A DNA stretch of 64,000 nt from Alterinioella nitratireducens (GTDB lineage: Bacteria; Pseudomonadota; Alphaproteobacteria; Rhodobacterales; Rhodobacteraceae): positions 154,883 through 218,882 of the forward strand of contig NZ_JABJVX010000008.1 of assembly GCF_013155465.1 (NCBI RefSeq). The letters run 5' to 3'. Of the stretch, positions 1 through 10,000 are shown piece after piece. The first letter of the stretch is position 1. Each line of letters starts with the position of its first letter. A program made the position numbers and the translations under genes. The notes under the pieces were generated by a model, which was not told the DNA's origin, searched no databases, and saw only the letters and a list, made by a program, of their open reading frames with translations.

Positions 1-542
1 GTTTCAGCCAGATGCAGGAGCCCGTCGGCATCGAACACATCGCCCTTGCGGCTCTCGAACGCCTCGCGCCCGAGGCGCAGCTCGGGCCGGTTCGCATAGA
101 GCGCGCGCAGGTCGTCCGTCACCCCGCGCGCCGCCGCCAGATCACCCGCCGCGAGCGCATGTTCGGAGCGCTGTCGCAGATCGTCGAGCTTGCCGAGCCG
201 GAAGAAGGACGCGGCCTCGCGCAGCGCGATAATGAGGAGGGCCAGCAGGACAAGCCCGATCAGGACCGTGGCGATCCAGCCAAGCACTGGGTTCGCGGCC
301 AGCAATCCGGTGACGAAATTCCACGCCGCCAGCGAGACCACGAATGTCACCAGCGCCAACAGCGCGCCCCAGAAAAGCCGCCCGATCCGCGAACCGCGCC
401 GCGTGGCCAGCGCCGCCATGGTCTGCATCGCCTGCCCCGAGGGCGCGGGCATATCCATGTCCGGCACGGGCGGCGCGGTGTCGGGGGTGGCGCCTGGCGT
501 GTCGTCCAGTTCGATCAGCACGGGGCCCTTGCGGTCAGTCAT
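1..542 (-). CDS. ycjF: YcjF/TIGR01620-family inner membrane protein (5' part, runs off the window)
   Basis: Inner-membrane protein of unknown role that travels with the GTPase-like YcjX. The visible N-terminal 180 residues have an acidic, proline-rich leader (about 1-50), then two hydrophobic segments (about 55-80 and 87-108), followed by the start of a helical soluble region. This matches the DUF697/TIGR01620 layout. The ATG overlaps the ycjX stop in an ATGA, so the two are translationally coupled. The C-terminus lies beyond base 1. Family assignment rests on architecture plus the ycjX neighbour. Confidence 0.85.
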   Translation of the reverse strand, partial: MTDRKGPVLIELDDTPGATPDTAPPVPDMDMPAPSGQAMQTMAALATRRGSRIGRLFWGALLALVTFVVSLAAWNFVTGLLAANPVLGWIATVLIGLVLLALLIIALREAASFFRLGKLDDLRQRSEHALAAGDLAAARGVTDDLRALYANRPELRLGREAFESRKGDVFDADGLLHLAE

Positions 543-1951
543 CGCAATTTATCCCCCAACAGAAACTCGGCAGCGCGATCCAGCCTTATATGCGGCGGGC
601 CTTCGCCGCGTTTCAGCGACAGGCGGGCGGGCGCGAAGCGCATCACGCGGTAATCCTCGTCCAGCCATTTCGCCTCACCGGCACGGGCGGGCGACAGAAG
701 GTGATTGGGGTCCTCGGGCAAGGTGCCGGGGTGAAACGCGGCCTCTTTGCCGGTCTCCAGCAGCCGCCCGCGCACGAGGTCCAGACCGCGCCCGCCATGC
801 TCGCGCGTCTCCTCGACCGTGGCGCGCAAGGCGGCGATGGCCATGGCCTCGGTCGTGGCTCCCGCGTAATCGGCGCGGTCGCGGGCGTCGCGCAACAGCG
901 CCTCCATGATCGCGGTCAGGCGCGGGTGCTGCGTGTGGTGCAGGTGGTCGGCCTTGGTCGCGGCGAAGAGGATCTTCTCGACCCGCCGTCCCATCAGCGC
1001 GGTCAGGAACGAGTTGCGGCCAGGCCGGAACGCCTTGAGGATCTCGACCATCGCGCCGCGCAGATCCTCGACCGCGCGGGGGCCCGAATGGATCGCGCCA
1101 AGCGCGTCGACCAGCACCACCTGACGGTCGATCCGGGCAAAGTGATCGCGGAAGAAGGGTTTGACCACCTGCGCCTTGTAGGCCTCGAACCGGCGCGCCA
1201 TTTCCCGGCGCAGGCTGCCGCGCCGGGCGTCACCCTGCGGCAGGGGCACGAAGGTCAGGACGGGGCTGCCCTCCAGCTCTCCCGGCAACAGGAACCGGCC
1301 CGGCGTGCAATCGGAATAGCCCGCCTCGCGCGCGTCGCGAAGATAGGCCGAAAATCGTGCGGCGAGGGCCTGCGCCTGCGGTTCCTCCAGCGGCGCGGCC
1401 CCGTCGACATCGCGAACCGCGGCGATGAACGCCTCGCCTTCCCGCCGCGCTTCGGCCCGCGCGAGGCTGGTCGCACTCCATTCCTCGTAGCTCTGGCCCA
1501 TCAGCGGCAGATCCAGCAGCCATTCGCCGGGGTAATCCACGATATCGAGATGCACGGTGCGCAGGCCGGACAGACCCGAGAGCAGGCCAGACGGGCGCAC
1601 CCGCATCGACAGCCGCAGCTCCGACACGGTGCGCGTGCTTTCGGGCCAATGCGGATCGCGGCCCGTCAGCGCGGCCAGGTGGTTCTCATAATCGAACCGG
1701 GCGACGGTATCGTCGGGCTGCGGTTGCAGGAAGACCGACTGGATGCGCCCCGAACTGGCGGCCTGCAACGCGGGCATCCGGCCCCGGTCCAGCAGGTTTG
1801 CCACCAGCGAGGTGATGAACACGGTCTTGCCGGCACGGCTGAGGCCGGTGACGCCAAGCCGGATCACCGGCTCGAAGAATGTCTCCGACACCGAGGAGGT
1901 CACGCTCTCCACGCCACGGCCAATCCTGTCGGAGATCGCCCCAATCACCAC
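539..1951 (-). CDS. ycjX: YcjX-family P-loop ATPase/GTPase-like protein (DUF463)
   Basis: Stress-associated P-loop NTPase of the YcjX/DUF463 family; cellular function unsettled. About 470 residues, the usual family length. The P-loop reads GLSRAGKT near residue 36-43, and a DxxDYPGEW segment follows (VDYPGEWLLDLPL), typical of the family. The open frame extends far upstream, but that extension is antisense to truA. I place the start at a GTG preceded at about 9 nt by AAAAGG; a second GTG follows directly. It is cotranscribed with ycjF through a 4-bp overlap. Confidence 0.9.
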   Translation of the reverse strand: MVIGAISDRIGRGVESVTSSVSETFFEPVIRLGVTGLSRAGKTVFITSLVANLLDRGRMPALQAASSGRIQSVFLQPQPDDTVARFDYENHLAALTGRDPHWPESTRTVSELRLSMRVRPSGLLSGLSGLRTVHLDIVDYPGEWLLDLPLMGQSYEEWSATSLARAEARREGEAFIAAVRDVDGAAPLEEPQAQALAARFSAYLRDAREAGYSDCTPGRFLLPGELEGSPVLTFVPLPQGDARRGSLRREMARRFEAYKAQVVKPFFRDHFARIDRQVVLVDALGAIHSGPRAVEDLRGAMVEILKAFRPGRNSFLTALMGRRVEKILFAATKADHLHHTQHPRLTAIMEALLRDARDRADYAGATTEAMAIAALRATVEETREHGGRGLDLVRGRLLETGKEAAFHPGTLPEDPNHLLSPARAGEAKWLDEDYRVMRFAPARLSLKRGEGPPHIRLDRAAEFLLGDKLR

Positions 1952-2053
1952 GCCACACGTCCTTTTCCATCCGTTCCGGTCGAGAATAGGCTTTCGGACG
2001 GGCAGTTTACAGGCCCGATTGCGCGCAAGGGTCAATTGGGGTAGCGCAACAGC

Positions 2054-2830
2054 ATGCCCCGCTATGCCCTGAAAATCGAATATGACGGCGCGCCCTTTGC
2101 CGGGTGGCAGCGCCAGTCTGACCAGCCCTCGGTGCAGGGCGCGGTCGAGGCCGCACTGGCGCGGCTGGAAGCGGGCGTGCCGGGGATTGCGGCGGCGGGC
2201 CGGACCGATGCCGGGGTACATGCGCTTGGCCAGGTGGCGCATTGCGACATGGCCCGCGATTGGGAGCCCTTTCGCCTGTCCGAGGCGTTGAATTATCACC
2301 TGAAACCGCAGCCCGTGGCCGTCGTCGCCTGCGCGCGGGTCAAGGATGACTGGCACGCGCGGTTCTCGGCGGTCGAGCGGCAATACATCTTCCGCCTCAT
2401 CGCGCGCCGCGCGCCGCTGACCCATGAGGCCGGGTTCGCGTGGCAGGTGAAACAGCCGCTGGACGTGGCGGCGATGCGCGAAGGCGCCGCGCATCTGATC
2501 GGGCGGCATGATTTCACCACGTTCCGCGCCACCCATTGCCAGGCCGCAAGCCCGGTCAAGACGCTGGATGCAATCACCATCCGCGAAATCGCCCGCGCCG
2601 AGGGCCAAGAACTGGCGATCTTCCTGCGGGCGCGGTCATTTCTGCATAACCAGGTCCGCTCCATCGTCGGCACGCTGGAACATGTCGGGTCCGGATCATG
2701 GCAACCGGAGGACGTGAAGACCGCGCTTGAGGCGCGCGACCGCGCGGCCTGCGGCACGGTCTGCCCGCCGCACGGGCTCTACCTGTCCGACGTGATCTAC
2801 CCCGACCCGGTCTTCCGGCCCGCGCCATGA
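2054..2830 (+). CDS. truA: tRNA pseudouridine(38-40) synthase TruA
   Basis: Isomerises uridines 38-40 in the anticodon arm of many tRNAs. It is 258 residues, the normal length. The catalytic Asp is D52 in the motif GRTDAGVHA; the conserved N-terminal [12 protein letters not shown] and the C-terminal [13 protein letters not shown] motifs are present. The stop overlaps the next start in ATGA, linking it to the SelD-fusion gene, so two tRNA-modification functions may share one transcript. Confidence 0.97.
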   Translation: MPRYALKIEYDGAPFAGWQRQSDQPSVQGAVEAALARLEAGVPGIAAAGRTDAGVHALGQVAHCDMARDWEPFRLSEALNYHLKPQPVAVVACARVKDDWHARFSAVERQYIFRLIARRAPLTHEAGFAWQVKQPLDVAAMREGAAHLIGRHDFTTFRATHCQAASPVKTLDAITIREIARAEGQELAIFLRARSFLHNQVRSIVGTLEHVGSGSWQPEDVKTALEARDRAACGTVCPPHGLYLSDVIYPDPVFRPAP

Positions 2831-4998
2831 CCCCCGCCCTTCCCGCGACCCGCGATATCGTGCTGATCGGCGGCGGGCATACCCATGCGCTGGTGTTGAA
2901 ATCCTGGGGCATGAAGCCCCTGCCCGGCGCGCGACTGACGCTGATCAACCCCGGCCCCACCGCGCCCTATTCAGGCATGTTGCCCGGCCATATCGCGGGG
3001 CATTACACGCGGAAAGCCTTGGATATCGACCTCGTCCAACTGGCGCGCTTCGCGGGCGCGCGGATCGTGCTGGACGCGGCTATGTCGCTGGACCCGGTGG
3101 CGCGCATCGTGACGCTGAAGGGGGGACGGCGGATCGCCTATGACATCGCCTCGCTCGATATCGGCATCCATGGCGAGATGGCAGAGATCAAGGGGTTCTC
3201 CGCGCACGCCGTCGCCGCCAAGCCGCTGGACCGCTTTGCCGATACATGGGCGCGTTTCGTGGCCGGGAACGGCGGCCCGGTGGCGGTGATCGGTGGCGGT
3301 GTGGCGGGGGCGGAGCTGGCCATGGCAGCCGCGCATCGGCTGCGGCAGGCGACCGGCGACGCGCAGGTCACGCTGCTCGATCAGGGCCGCCTCCTGGATG
3401 CCTTGCCTGAACGCGCGCGGAAAAGTTTGACGGCTGAACTATCCCGGCAGGGCATCACCTGCCACGAGGGGGCCGAGGTCGCCCGAATCACCGGCACGGG
3501 CGTGGAACTGGCCGACGGCACCGCCATTCCGGCCCGCTTCACCCTCGGCGCAGGCGGCCCGCGCCCCTATCGCTGGCTGTCGGAAACCGGCCTGGAGACC
3601 GAGGCCGGATACCTCGCCGTTTCGCCCACGCTTCAAACCAGCGACCCTAGCGTCTTCGCGGCAGGCGATTGCGCGCATCTGGGATTCGCGCCGCGCCCCA
3701 AGGCAGGCGTCTTCGCCGTGCGCGCCGCCCCGATCCTGACCCATAACCTGCGCGCGATGGCGATGGGGCGCGCGGACGGGATGCACCGTTTCAAACCGCA
3801 GCGCGACTATCTCAAGCTGATCTCGCTTGGGTCCAGACGGGCCTTGGCCGAAAAGGCGGGGTTTTCCCTGAAGGGGCCGCTCCTGTGGCGCTGGAAGTAC
3901 CGTATCGACCAGAAATTCATGGACAAATTCAGGGGGTTGGAGCCGATGCGCCCGCCCGCTCCACCACGGACCACTGCCGCAGGAGTCACCGAAGCGCTCG
4001 GCGACAAACCTCTTTGCGGCGGCTGCGGGGCCAAGCTCGGATCGGGCAGCCTGACGGCCGCGCTCTCCACCCTCCCCTCTCCGGCGCGCGCCGATATCCT
4101 GTCGCGCCCCGGCGACGATGCCGCGATCCTGACCCATGGCGGGGACCGTCAGATCCTGACCACCGACCACCTGCGTGCTTTCACGGATGATCCCGCCCTA
4201 ATGGCCCGGATCGCCGCGATCCATGCGCTTGGCGATTGTTGGGCCATGGGGGCCGCGCCGCAAAGCGCGCTGGCAACCGTAATCCTGCCGCGCGCCGTGC
4301 CGGACCTGCAATCGCGCTGGCTCAGTGAGATCATGAGTGAGGCCAGCGCCGTCTTCGCCGCCGAGGGCGCGGCGATTGTCGGCGGTCACAGCAGCCAGGG
4401 CGACGAGATGACGCTTGGCTTCACGGTGACAGGGCTGACGCAGCGCGACCCCATCACGCTGGCCGGGGCGAAACCGGGCGACGTGCTGATCCTGACCAAA
4501 GCCATCGGCACCGGAGTGATCCTTGCGGGTGAGATGCAGATTGCCGCGCCCGGTAAGGTCGTCGCGGAGGCGTGGCGCAGCATGTGCCTCTCTTCCGGTC
4601 CCGCCGCCCGCACCCTCGGCGAGGTCGCCCACGCCATGACCGATGTGACCGGCTTCGGCCTTGCGGGCCACCTGATGAATATCTGCGCGGCGTCCGGGGT
4701 CGCGGCACGTCTCGACCTCGATGCAATTCCCCTCCTGCCCGGCGCGATGGACCTTGGCGAGAAGGGCATCGCCTCGACCCTCAAGCCGCAAAATGAGGCG
4801 GCACTTGCGGGTCGGATCGGCCCGAGCGATCACCCCGCCCTGCCGCTTCTCTTCGATCCGCAAACCGCCGGAGGGCTGCTGGCCGCCGTTCCAGCCGACA
4901 CGGTGGATGCGACGATCACCGCGCTTGCCCGAACGGAGACGCCCGGCACCGTCATCGGTCAGATCACCGAAGGCGCGCCCTCACTCGACCTGAGCTAG
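2827..4998 (+). CDS. selD: FAD/NAD-dependent oxidoreductase fused to selenide, water dikinase (SelD)
   Basis: A 723-residue fusion. Residues 1 to about 375 are a pyridine nucleotide-disulfide oxidoreductase-like module with an FAD motif (GGGHTH, about 15-20) and a second nucleotide motif ([10 protein letters not shown], about 155). This corresponds to the TIGR03169 type known fused to SelD. From about 390 on it is SelD, which makes selenophosphate from selenide and ATP. C400 and K403 in CGGCGAK align with the essential Cys17 and Lys20 of E. coli SelD, so the kinase half should be active. It overlaps truA by 4 bp and faces mnmH, with the two 3' ends overlapping by 18 bp. The redox half may deliver reduced selenium; that is inference. 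Confidence 0.93.
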   Translation: MTPALPATRDIVLIGGGHTHALVLKSWGMKPLPGARLTLINPGPTAPYSGMLPGHIAGHYTRKALDIDLVQLARFAGARIVLDAAMSLDPVARIVTLKGGRRIAYDIASLDIGIHGEMAEIKGFSAHAVAAKPLDRFADTWARFVAGNGGPVAVIGGGVAGAELAMAAAHRLRQATGDAQVTLLDQGRLLDALPERARKSLTAELSRQGITCHEGAEVARITGTGVELADGTAIPARFTLGAGGPRPYRWLSETGLETEAGYLAVSPTLQTSDPSVFAAGDCAHLGFAPRPKAGVFAVRAAPILTHNLRAMAMGRADGMHRFKPQRDYLKLISLGSRRALAEKAGFSLKGPLLWRWKYRIDQKFMDKFRGLEPMRPPAPPRTTAAGVTEALGDKPLCGGCGAKLGSGSLTAALSTLPSPARADILSRPGDDAAILTHGGDRQILTTDHLRAFTDDPALMARIAAIHALGDCWAMGAAPQSALATVILPRAVPDLQSRWLSEIMSEASAVFAAEGAAIVGGHSSQGDEMTLGFTVTGLTQRDPITLAGAKPGDVLILTKAIGTGVILAGEMQIAAPGKVVAEAWRSMCLSSGPAARTLGEVAHAMTDVTGFGLAGHLMNICAASGVAARLDLDAIPLLPGAMDLGEKGIASTLKPQNEAALAGRIGPSDHPALPLLFDPQTAGGLLAAVPADTVDATITALARTETPGTVIGQITEGAPSLDLS

Positions 4999-6030
4999 TG
5001 CCGCCATCACCCGATCCGCCAACCCCGGCAGATCGCCCGCGTCGAGCCGCTCGGCGCGCACCGTTGCGGCAGGTGCGCCCGCATCGCGCGCCCTTGCATA
5101 GGCCGGATCGTAGTGATGCTGCATCAGGCTCGCGGCCAGCGCCTCCCACTCTCCCGCCCGCGCCTGTGCCTGCCAGGTCTCGACCAGCGCCCCGCCGCGC
5201 AGCGGGCGCAACCCTTCCAGCAGGTCCACAAGCCCCCCGCGCGATGTCTGCAGGTCCGAATAGGCCACCCGCAGGAACCGCGCGCGCGCCTCAAGCGGAG
5301 CCTCGATCACGACACGCGGCGCGCCCGACATCGCGCGCCACAGCGCAGGCGGCAGGCGCAACGATCCGATGCGGCTCGATTCCGCCTCCACCACCACGGG
5401 CTGGGTCGGATCGAGCCCGCGAAACGCGCTCATCAACGCGCTTTCAAACCCCTTCTGCGCTGGCTGATCCTCGGCCACCGCCCCTAGGATCGAGCCGCGA
5501 TGCCGCGCCAGATTTTCCAGATCCACGACCTGCGCGCCGCGCGCGACCAGAAGCGGCAGCAGCGCCGTCTTCGCGGTCCCGGTATTGCCATCCAGCCGGA
5601 TCAGGCGGAACGGCAGATCCCTGTCATAAAGCGCCGCCACGACAGCCCGCCGGTAGCTGCGATAGCCCCCCTCCAGCACCTCCACCCGCCAGCCGATCTG
5701 ACGCAGGATCGTCGCGAAGGAGCCCGAGCGCTGACCGCCGCGCCAGCAATAGACCAATGGCTGCCACCCGCCGTCATGGCCCATCAGATGCGCCTCGATA
5801 TGGGCCGCCGCATTGCGCGCCACCAGCGCCGCCCCGATCTTGCGCGCGGCAAAGGGGCTCTCCTGCGCATAGATCGTGCCGACCCGCGCCCGTTCGGCAT
5901 CGGACAGCACCGGCATCGAAACCGCACCGGGCAGATGATCCTCGGCAAATTCGGCAGGCGCGCGCACGTCGATCACATGATCGAACTGCGCCCACTCTGC
6001 CCGCCAGATTTCGCCAAGCTCGAAACCCAA
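4981..6030 (-). CDS. mnmH: tRNA 2-selenouridine synthase (MnmH/SelU)
   Basis: Replaces sulfur by selenium in the wobble 2-thiouridine of some tRNAs, using selenophosphate from the convergent SelD. It has an N-terminal rhodanese domain with the active-site Cys in YCWRGGQRS (about residue 95) and a C-terminal P-loop domain with GNTGTAKT (about 165). The frame is open upstream to an ATG at 6123, but that stretch is a dispersed hairpin repeat rather than protein. I therefore choose the TTG at 6030, preceded by AGGCGGGG, giving 349 residues. The start is the least certain part. Confidence 0.9.
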   Translation of the reverse strand: MGFELGEIWRAEWAQFDHVIDVRAPAEFAEDHLPGAVSMPVLSDAERARVGTIYAQESPFAARKIGAALVARNAAAHIEAHLMGHDGGWQPLVYCWRGGQRSGSFATILRQIGWRVEVLEGGYRSYRRAVVAALYDRDLPFRLIRLDGNTGTAKTALLPLLVARGAQVVDLENLARHRGSILGAVAEDQPAQKGFESALMSAFRGLDPTQPVVVEAESSRIGSLRLPPALWRAMSGAPRVVIEAPLEARARFLRVAYSDLQTSRGGLVDLLEGLRPLRGGALVETWQAQARAGEWEALAASLMQHHYDPAYARARDAGAPAATVRAERLDAGDLPGLADRVMAALAQVE

Positions 6031-6042
6031 AGCCCCGCCTTC

Positions 6043-6128
6043 TCTTTCATTTTGCTCAAAATACCTCCGCCGGAGGCCGCGGGACCGTGAGGTCCCGCCC
6101 CCGGTCGGATTGCCGACAGGCAATTCGA
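6043..6128 (-). repeat. Dispersed double-hairpin element, copy 1
   Basis: Read on the minus strand: a first stem ATTGCC/GGCAAT with loop TGTC, the string CCGACC, a second perfect stem GCGGGACC/GGTCCCGC with loop TCAC, a short CCTCC/GGAGG stem, then the tail GAGGTATTTTGAGCAAAATG. It follows the stop of the hydroxyisobutyrate dehydrogenase-like gene and runs into the mnmH 5' region. Four related copies lie elsewhere in the window. Confidence 0.75.
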
Positions 6129-6135
6129 GGCAAGG

Positions 6136-7020
6136 TTACACGCCCTGCCCTGACAGTTTGCGGAACCGCTGGATCAGGCTCGACGTGTCCCACCGTCCGC
6201 CGCCCATGCCCTGCACATCGCCGTAAAACTGATCGACAAGCGCCGTGACCGGCAGGCTGACGCCCATTTCCTGCGCCTGTTCCAGCGCGATCCCCAGATC
6301 CTTGCGCATCCAGTCGACGGCAAATCCGTGGTCGAACTTGTTGTCCACAACGGTCCCGGCCCGGTTGGCCAGTTGCCATGATCCGCCCGCGCCCTGGCTC
6401 ACCAGCCCCGCGACTTTCTTTGCGTCCAGACCCGCCTCCATGGCGAAGAACAACGCCTCGGACATGCCCTGGACCAGGCCCGCGATGCAGATCTGATTGA
6501 CCATCTTGGTCAGTTGCCCCGCGCCGACGGGGCCGAAATGCTCCACCGCCTTGGCGTAGGCATCCATCACCTTGCGCGCGGCGCTGAAATGCGCCTCCTC
6601 GCCGCCGCACATGATGGCAAGCTGGCCGTTCTCGGCCCCCGCCTGCCCGCCCGAGACCGGTGCATCGACCCAGCCGAAACCCTGGCTCGCGCCCTCCTCG
6701 GCCATTTCGCGGCTAACGATGGCCGAAACCGAGGTGTGATCGACGAAGATCGCGCCATCCGCCATCCCGGCAAAGGCGCCGTCCTCGCCCAGGACCACCG
6801 AGCGCAGATCGTCATCATTGCCGACGCAGGCCATGATGAATTCCGCGCCGTCTGCCGCCTCGCGCGGGGTCGGCGCGTGATGGCCGCCATGCTCTGCCGC
6901 CCATTTCTCGGCCTTCGCCCCGGTTCGGTTGTAGACCGTGACCTGATGGCCCGCCTTTTGCAGGTGACCCGCCATGGGGTAGCCCATGACGCCCAGTCCC
7001 AGAAATGCGAGTTTCGCCAT
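6136..7020 (-). CDS. 3-hydroxyisobutyrate dehydrogenase-family NAD(P)-dependent oxidoreductase
   Basis: A 294-residue beta-hydroxyacid dehydrogenase. The N-terminal Rossmann motif is GLGVMGYPMAGHL, the substrate motif is DAPVSGGQAGAENG, and the catalytic Lys lies in GAGQLTKMVNQI. All key motifs are intact. Members reduce or oxidise 3-hydroxyisobutyrate, tartronate semialdehyde or succinic semialdehyde, and I cannot tell which from sequence alone. It lies just downstream of putA on the same strand, 76 bp apart, so it could share transcripts with it, but no functional link is evident. Confidence 0.9.
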   Translation of the reverse strand: MAKLAFLGLGVMGYPMAGHLQKAGHQVTVYNRTGAKAEKWAAEHGGHHAPTPREAADGAEFIMACVGNDDDLRSVVLGEDGAFAGMADGAIFVDHTSVSAIVSREMAEEGASQGFGWVDAPVSGGQAGAENGQLAIMCGGEEAHFSAARKVMDAYAKAVEHFGPVGAGQLTKMVNQICIAGLVQGMSEALFFAMEAGLDAKKVAGLVSQGAGGSWQLANRAGTVVDNKFDHGFAVDWMRKDLGIALEQAQEMGVSLPVTALVDQFYGDVQGMGGGRWDTSSLIQRFRKLSGQGV

Positions 7021-7096
7021 ATCATCTTCTCCCCGTCTGACCTCAGCCCCTTCATTGCGCGGATCGGGCGCGGGGGGCAAGGGCCGGGCGGAGAAA

Positions 7097-10000
7097 TCAG
7101 CTTGCCGCGGCCAGAAGCGAGGCGTTGCCGCCTGCCGCCGTAGTGTCGATGCAGACGTGACGCTCCAACCGGCAGAAGCCCGAGAGGTCGGCCTGCCCCG
7201 CCAGCGGAATGAGCGCCCCGTCACGGGCCGCCAGCGCCTGACGGATGGCGCGCGCCTGGTTCTCGGGCCCATCGAAGGCCACGACCGCGACCCCTTCCAG
7301 ATCGCGCAGGGCGTCCGGCGACAGCGTGCCGTCGATCTCGGCCCCCGGAGCCACCGCCACCGCCTTGCAGCCCGACCATTCGGCGATGCGCACCTGATCG
7401 GCGGCGGCATCCGCGCTTGGGCCGAGGCACAGCACCGTGCCGCGCGCATGGGTCGAGAGGCGGTTCGATTCCCCCGTCGGTCCCGGCAGCGTCATGACCT
7501 TGCGCCGCGCCAGCGTGTCGGTCTCGGCCCGCGTCAGCGCCGCCTGCACGGCCTTCACATCGACCGCGCCGCCCTCTTTCATCGGTTCCACATCATGCTC
7601 GACCGCGCGGAAGCGCGGCACGTAGTTCGGCCCGCCCGCCTTGGGGCCGGTGCCCGACAGCCCCTCGCCACCAAAGGGCTGGCTGCCGACGATGGCGCCG
7701 ATCTGGTTGCGGTTGATATAGATATTGCCGACTTTCAGCGCGTCCGAGACATGCTGAACCCGGTCGTCGATGCGGCTGTGCAGCCCGAAGGTCAAGCCAT
7801 AGCCGCGCGCGTTCACCGCCGCCAGCACGTCATCGACCTGATGCGCCTTGAAGGTGGCCAGGTGCAGGACCGGGCCGAAGACCTCGCGTTCCAGGTCGGC
7901 GATACCCGTCACCTTGATCAGCGCGGGTGCCAGGAAGGCCCCGTCTTTCGGGGCCGGAATTTCGTGCAGCAACCGCCCGTCCTTGCGCGCCGCCGCTACA
8001 TAGTCCGCGATCTCGTCGCGCGCCGCCTCGGAGATGATCGGCCCGATATCATGTGCCGTATCCCACGGGTCATCGAGTTTCAGCTCATCCATCGCGCCTT
8101 TCAGCATCTTGAGGAAGCCTTGCGCGATATCCTCCTGCACATAGAGACAGCGCAGCGCCGAGCATCTTTGCCCCGCCGACTGGAAGCTCGATGCGATCAC
8201 GTCGCGCACCGCCTGTTCGGGCAAGGCGGTGCTGTCCACGATCATCGCGTTCAGGCCGCCGGTTTCGGCAATCAGTGGCGCGCGCGGGTCCAGCCCGTCC
8301 GCCATCGTCCGGTTGATGCGCTGCGCGGTGGCGGTGGAGCCGGTGAAACAGACGCCCGAGACGCGGCTGTCGCCGGTCAGCACCGGGCCAAGCGCGCTGC
8401 CCTTGCCGGGCAGAAGCTGCAACACCTCGCGCGGCACACCGGCCTCATGCAGGAGCCGCACCGCCACGCAGGCGACAAGGCTGCTGTTTTCCGCCGGTTT
8501 CGCCAGCACGCCATTGCCCGCCGCCAGCGCGGCGGTGATCTGGCCCGAAAAGATCGCCAACGGGAAGTTCCAGGGAGAGATGCAGGTGAAGATCCCGCGC
8601 GGGGCATCGGCATTGGCCTGGCCCGCGTAGTAGCGGATGAAATCGACCGCCTCGCGCAATTCGGCGATGCAGTCGGGCAGCGCCTTGCCGGCCTCGCGCG
8701 TGAGGACCGCGAAGAACTCGCCGAAGTTCTCCTCGTAGAGGTCGGCGGCGCGCAAGAGCACCTCGGCGCGGGTTTCGGGCGCCGCATCCCAAATGCGCGC
8801 GGCGGCAAGCGCGGCTTCCACATCTTCGGCACTCGCGTCGGTCAACTGGCCGACACGCTCATCGGGACGGGCCGGGTTCATCACGTCATGCGGGGGCTCG
8901 CCCGCGACGTCTCCGGCGATCATCGGCCCGCCTTGCCATTCGTGGTCCGCAAAGGGCGCGCGGGCGGTCTCGATCTCCGCCAGGTCATCGCGGGAATGCA
9001 GGTCGAACCCGCGTGAATTGCGACGTCCGGGGAAGATATTGGCGGGGTCGGACACGCCCGGCGCGGGTGTCCTGATGGCCTCGGCATAAGCCGCGAACGG
9101 ATCTTCGGCGACCACCTCGGCGGGCACATCCTCATCCACGATCTGGTTGACGAAACTGCTGTTGGCGCCGTTTTCCAGCAGCCGCCGCACCAGATAGGCC
9201 AGCAGATCGCGATGCGCACCGACAGGCGCGTAGATACGGCAGCGGGTGCCGTGGCGCTGGTGCAGGATGTCGTGCAGCGCCTCGCCCATGCCGTGCAGGC
9301 GCTGGAACTCAAACGCGTCCTTGTCCCCGGCCATTTCCAGGATCGCGGCGGTGGAATGGGCGTTATGGGTGGCGAATTGCGCATAGATGCGGGTCGAATA
9401 GCCAAGCAGCTTGGCGGCGCAGCACATATAGGCCACGTCGGTCGCGGGTTTGCGGGTGTAGACCGGGAAACCCTCCAGCCCCTCGACCTGCGCGCGCTTG
9501 ATCTCGGTGTCCCAATAGGCCCCCTTGACGAGGCGCACCATCAGCTTGCGGTCAAGCTCCTCGGCCAGCGCGTTCAGCCAGTCGATGACATGCGGCGCGC
9601 GTTTGCCGTAGGCCTGCACCACGACGCCGAACCCGTCCCATCCGGCAAGGCTGTCATCGCGCAGCACCGCCTCGATGATGTCGAGCGAGAGATCCAGCCG
9701 ATCGGCCTCCTCGGCGTCGATATTGAGGCCCATCCCGGCGGCTTTCGCATCGCGCGCCAGTTCCAGCACGCGCGGCACAAGCTCCTCCATGATGCGGGCG
9801 GATTTGGTCTCCTCGTAGCGCGGATGCAGGGCCGAGAGCTTGATCGAGATGCCGGGATTATTGCGGATATCGCCCGAGCGGCATTCGCCCGCCAGCTTGG
9901 CGATGGCGTCCTTGTAGGCGGCCATGAAACCGGCGGCGTCATGCGCCGTCATCGCCGCCTCGCCCAGCATGTCATAGCTGTAGGTGAAGCCCTGCCGCAC

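Noticed and set aside
7460..7476. tRNA T-arm-like string CGGTTCGATTCCCCCG
   Set aside because: It lies inside putA in frame, with no acceptor or anticodon arms around it.
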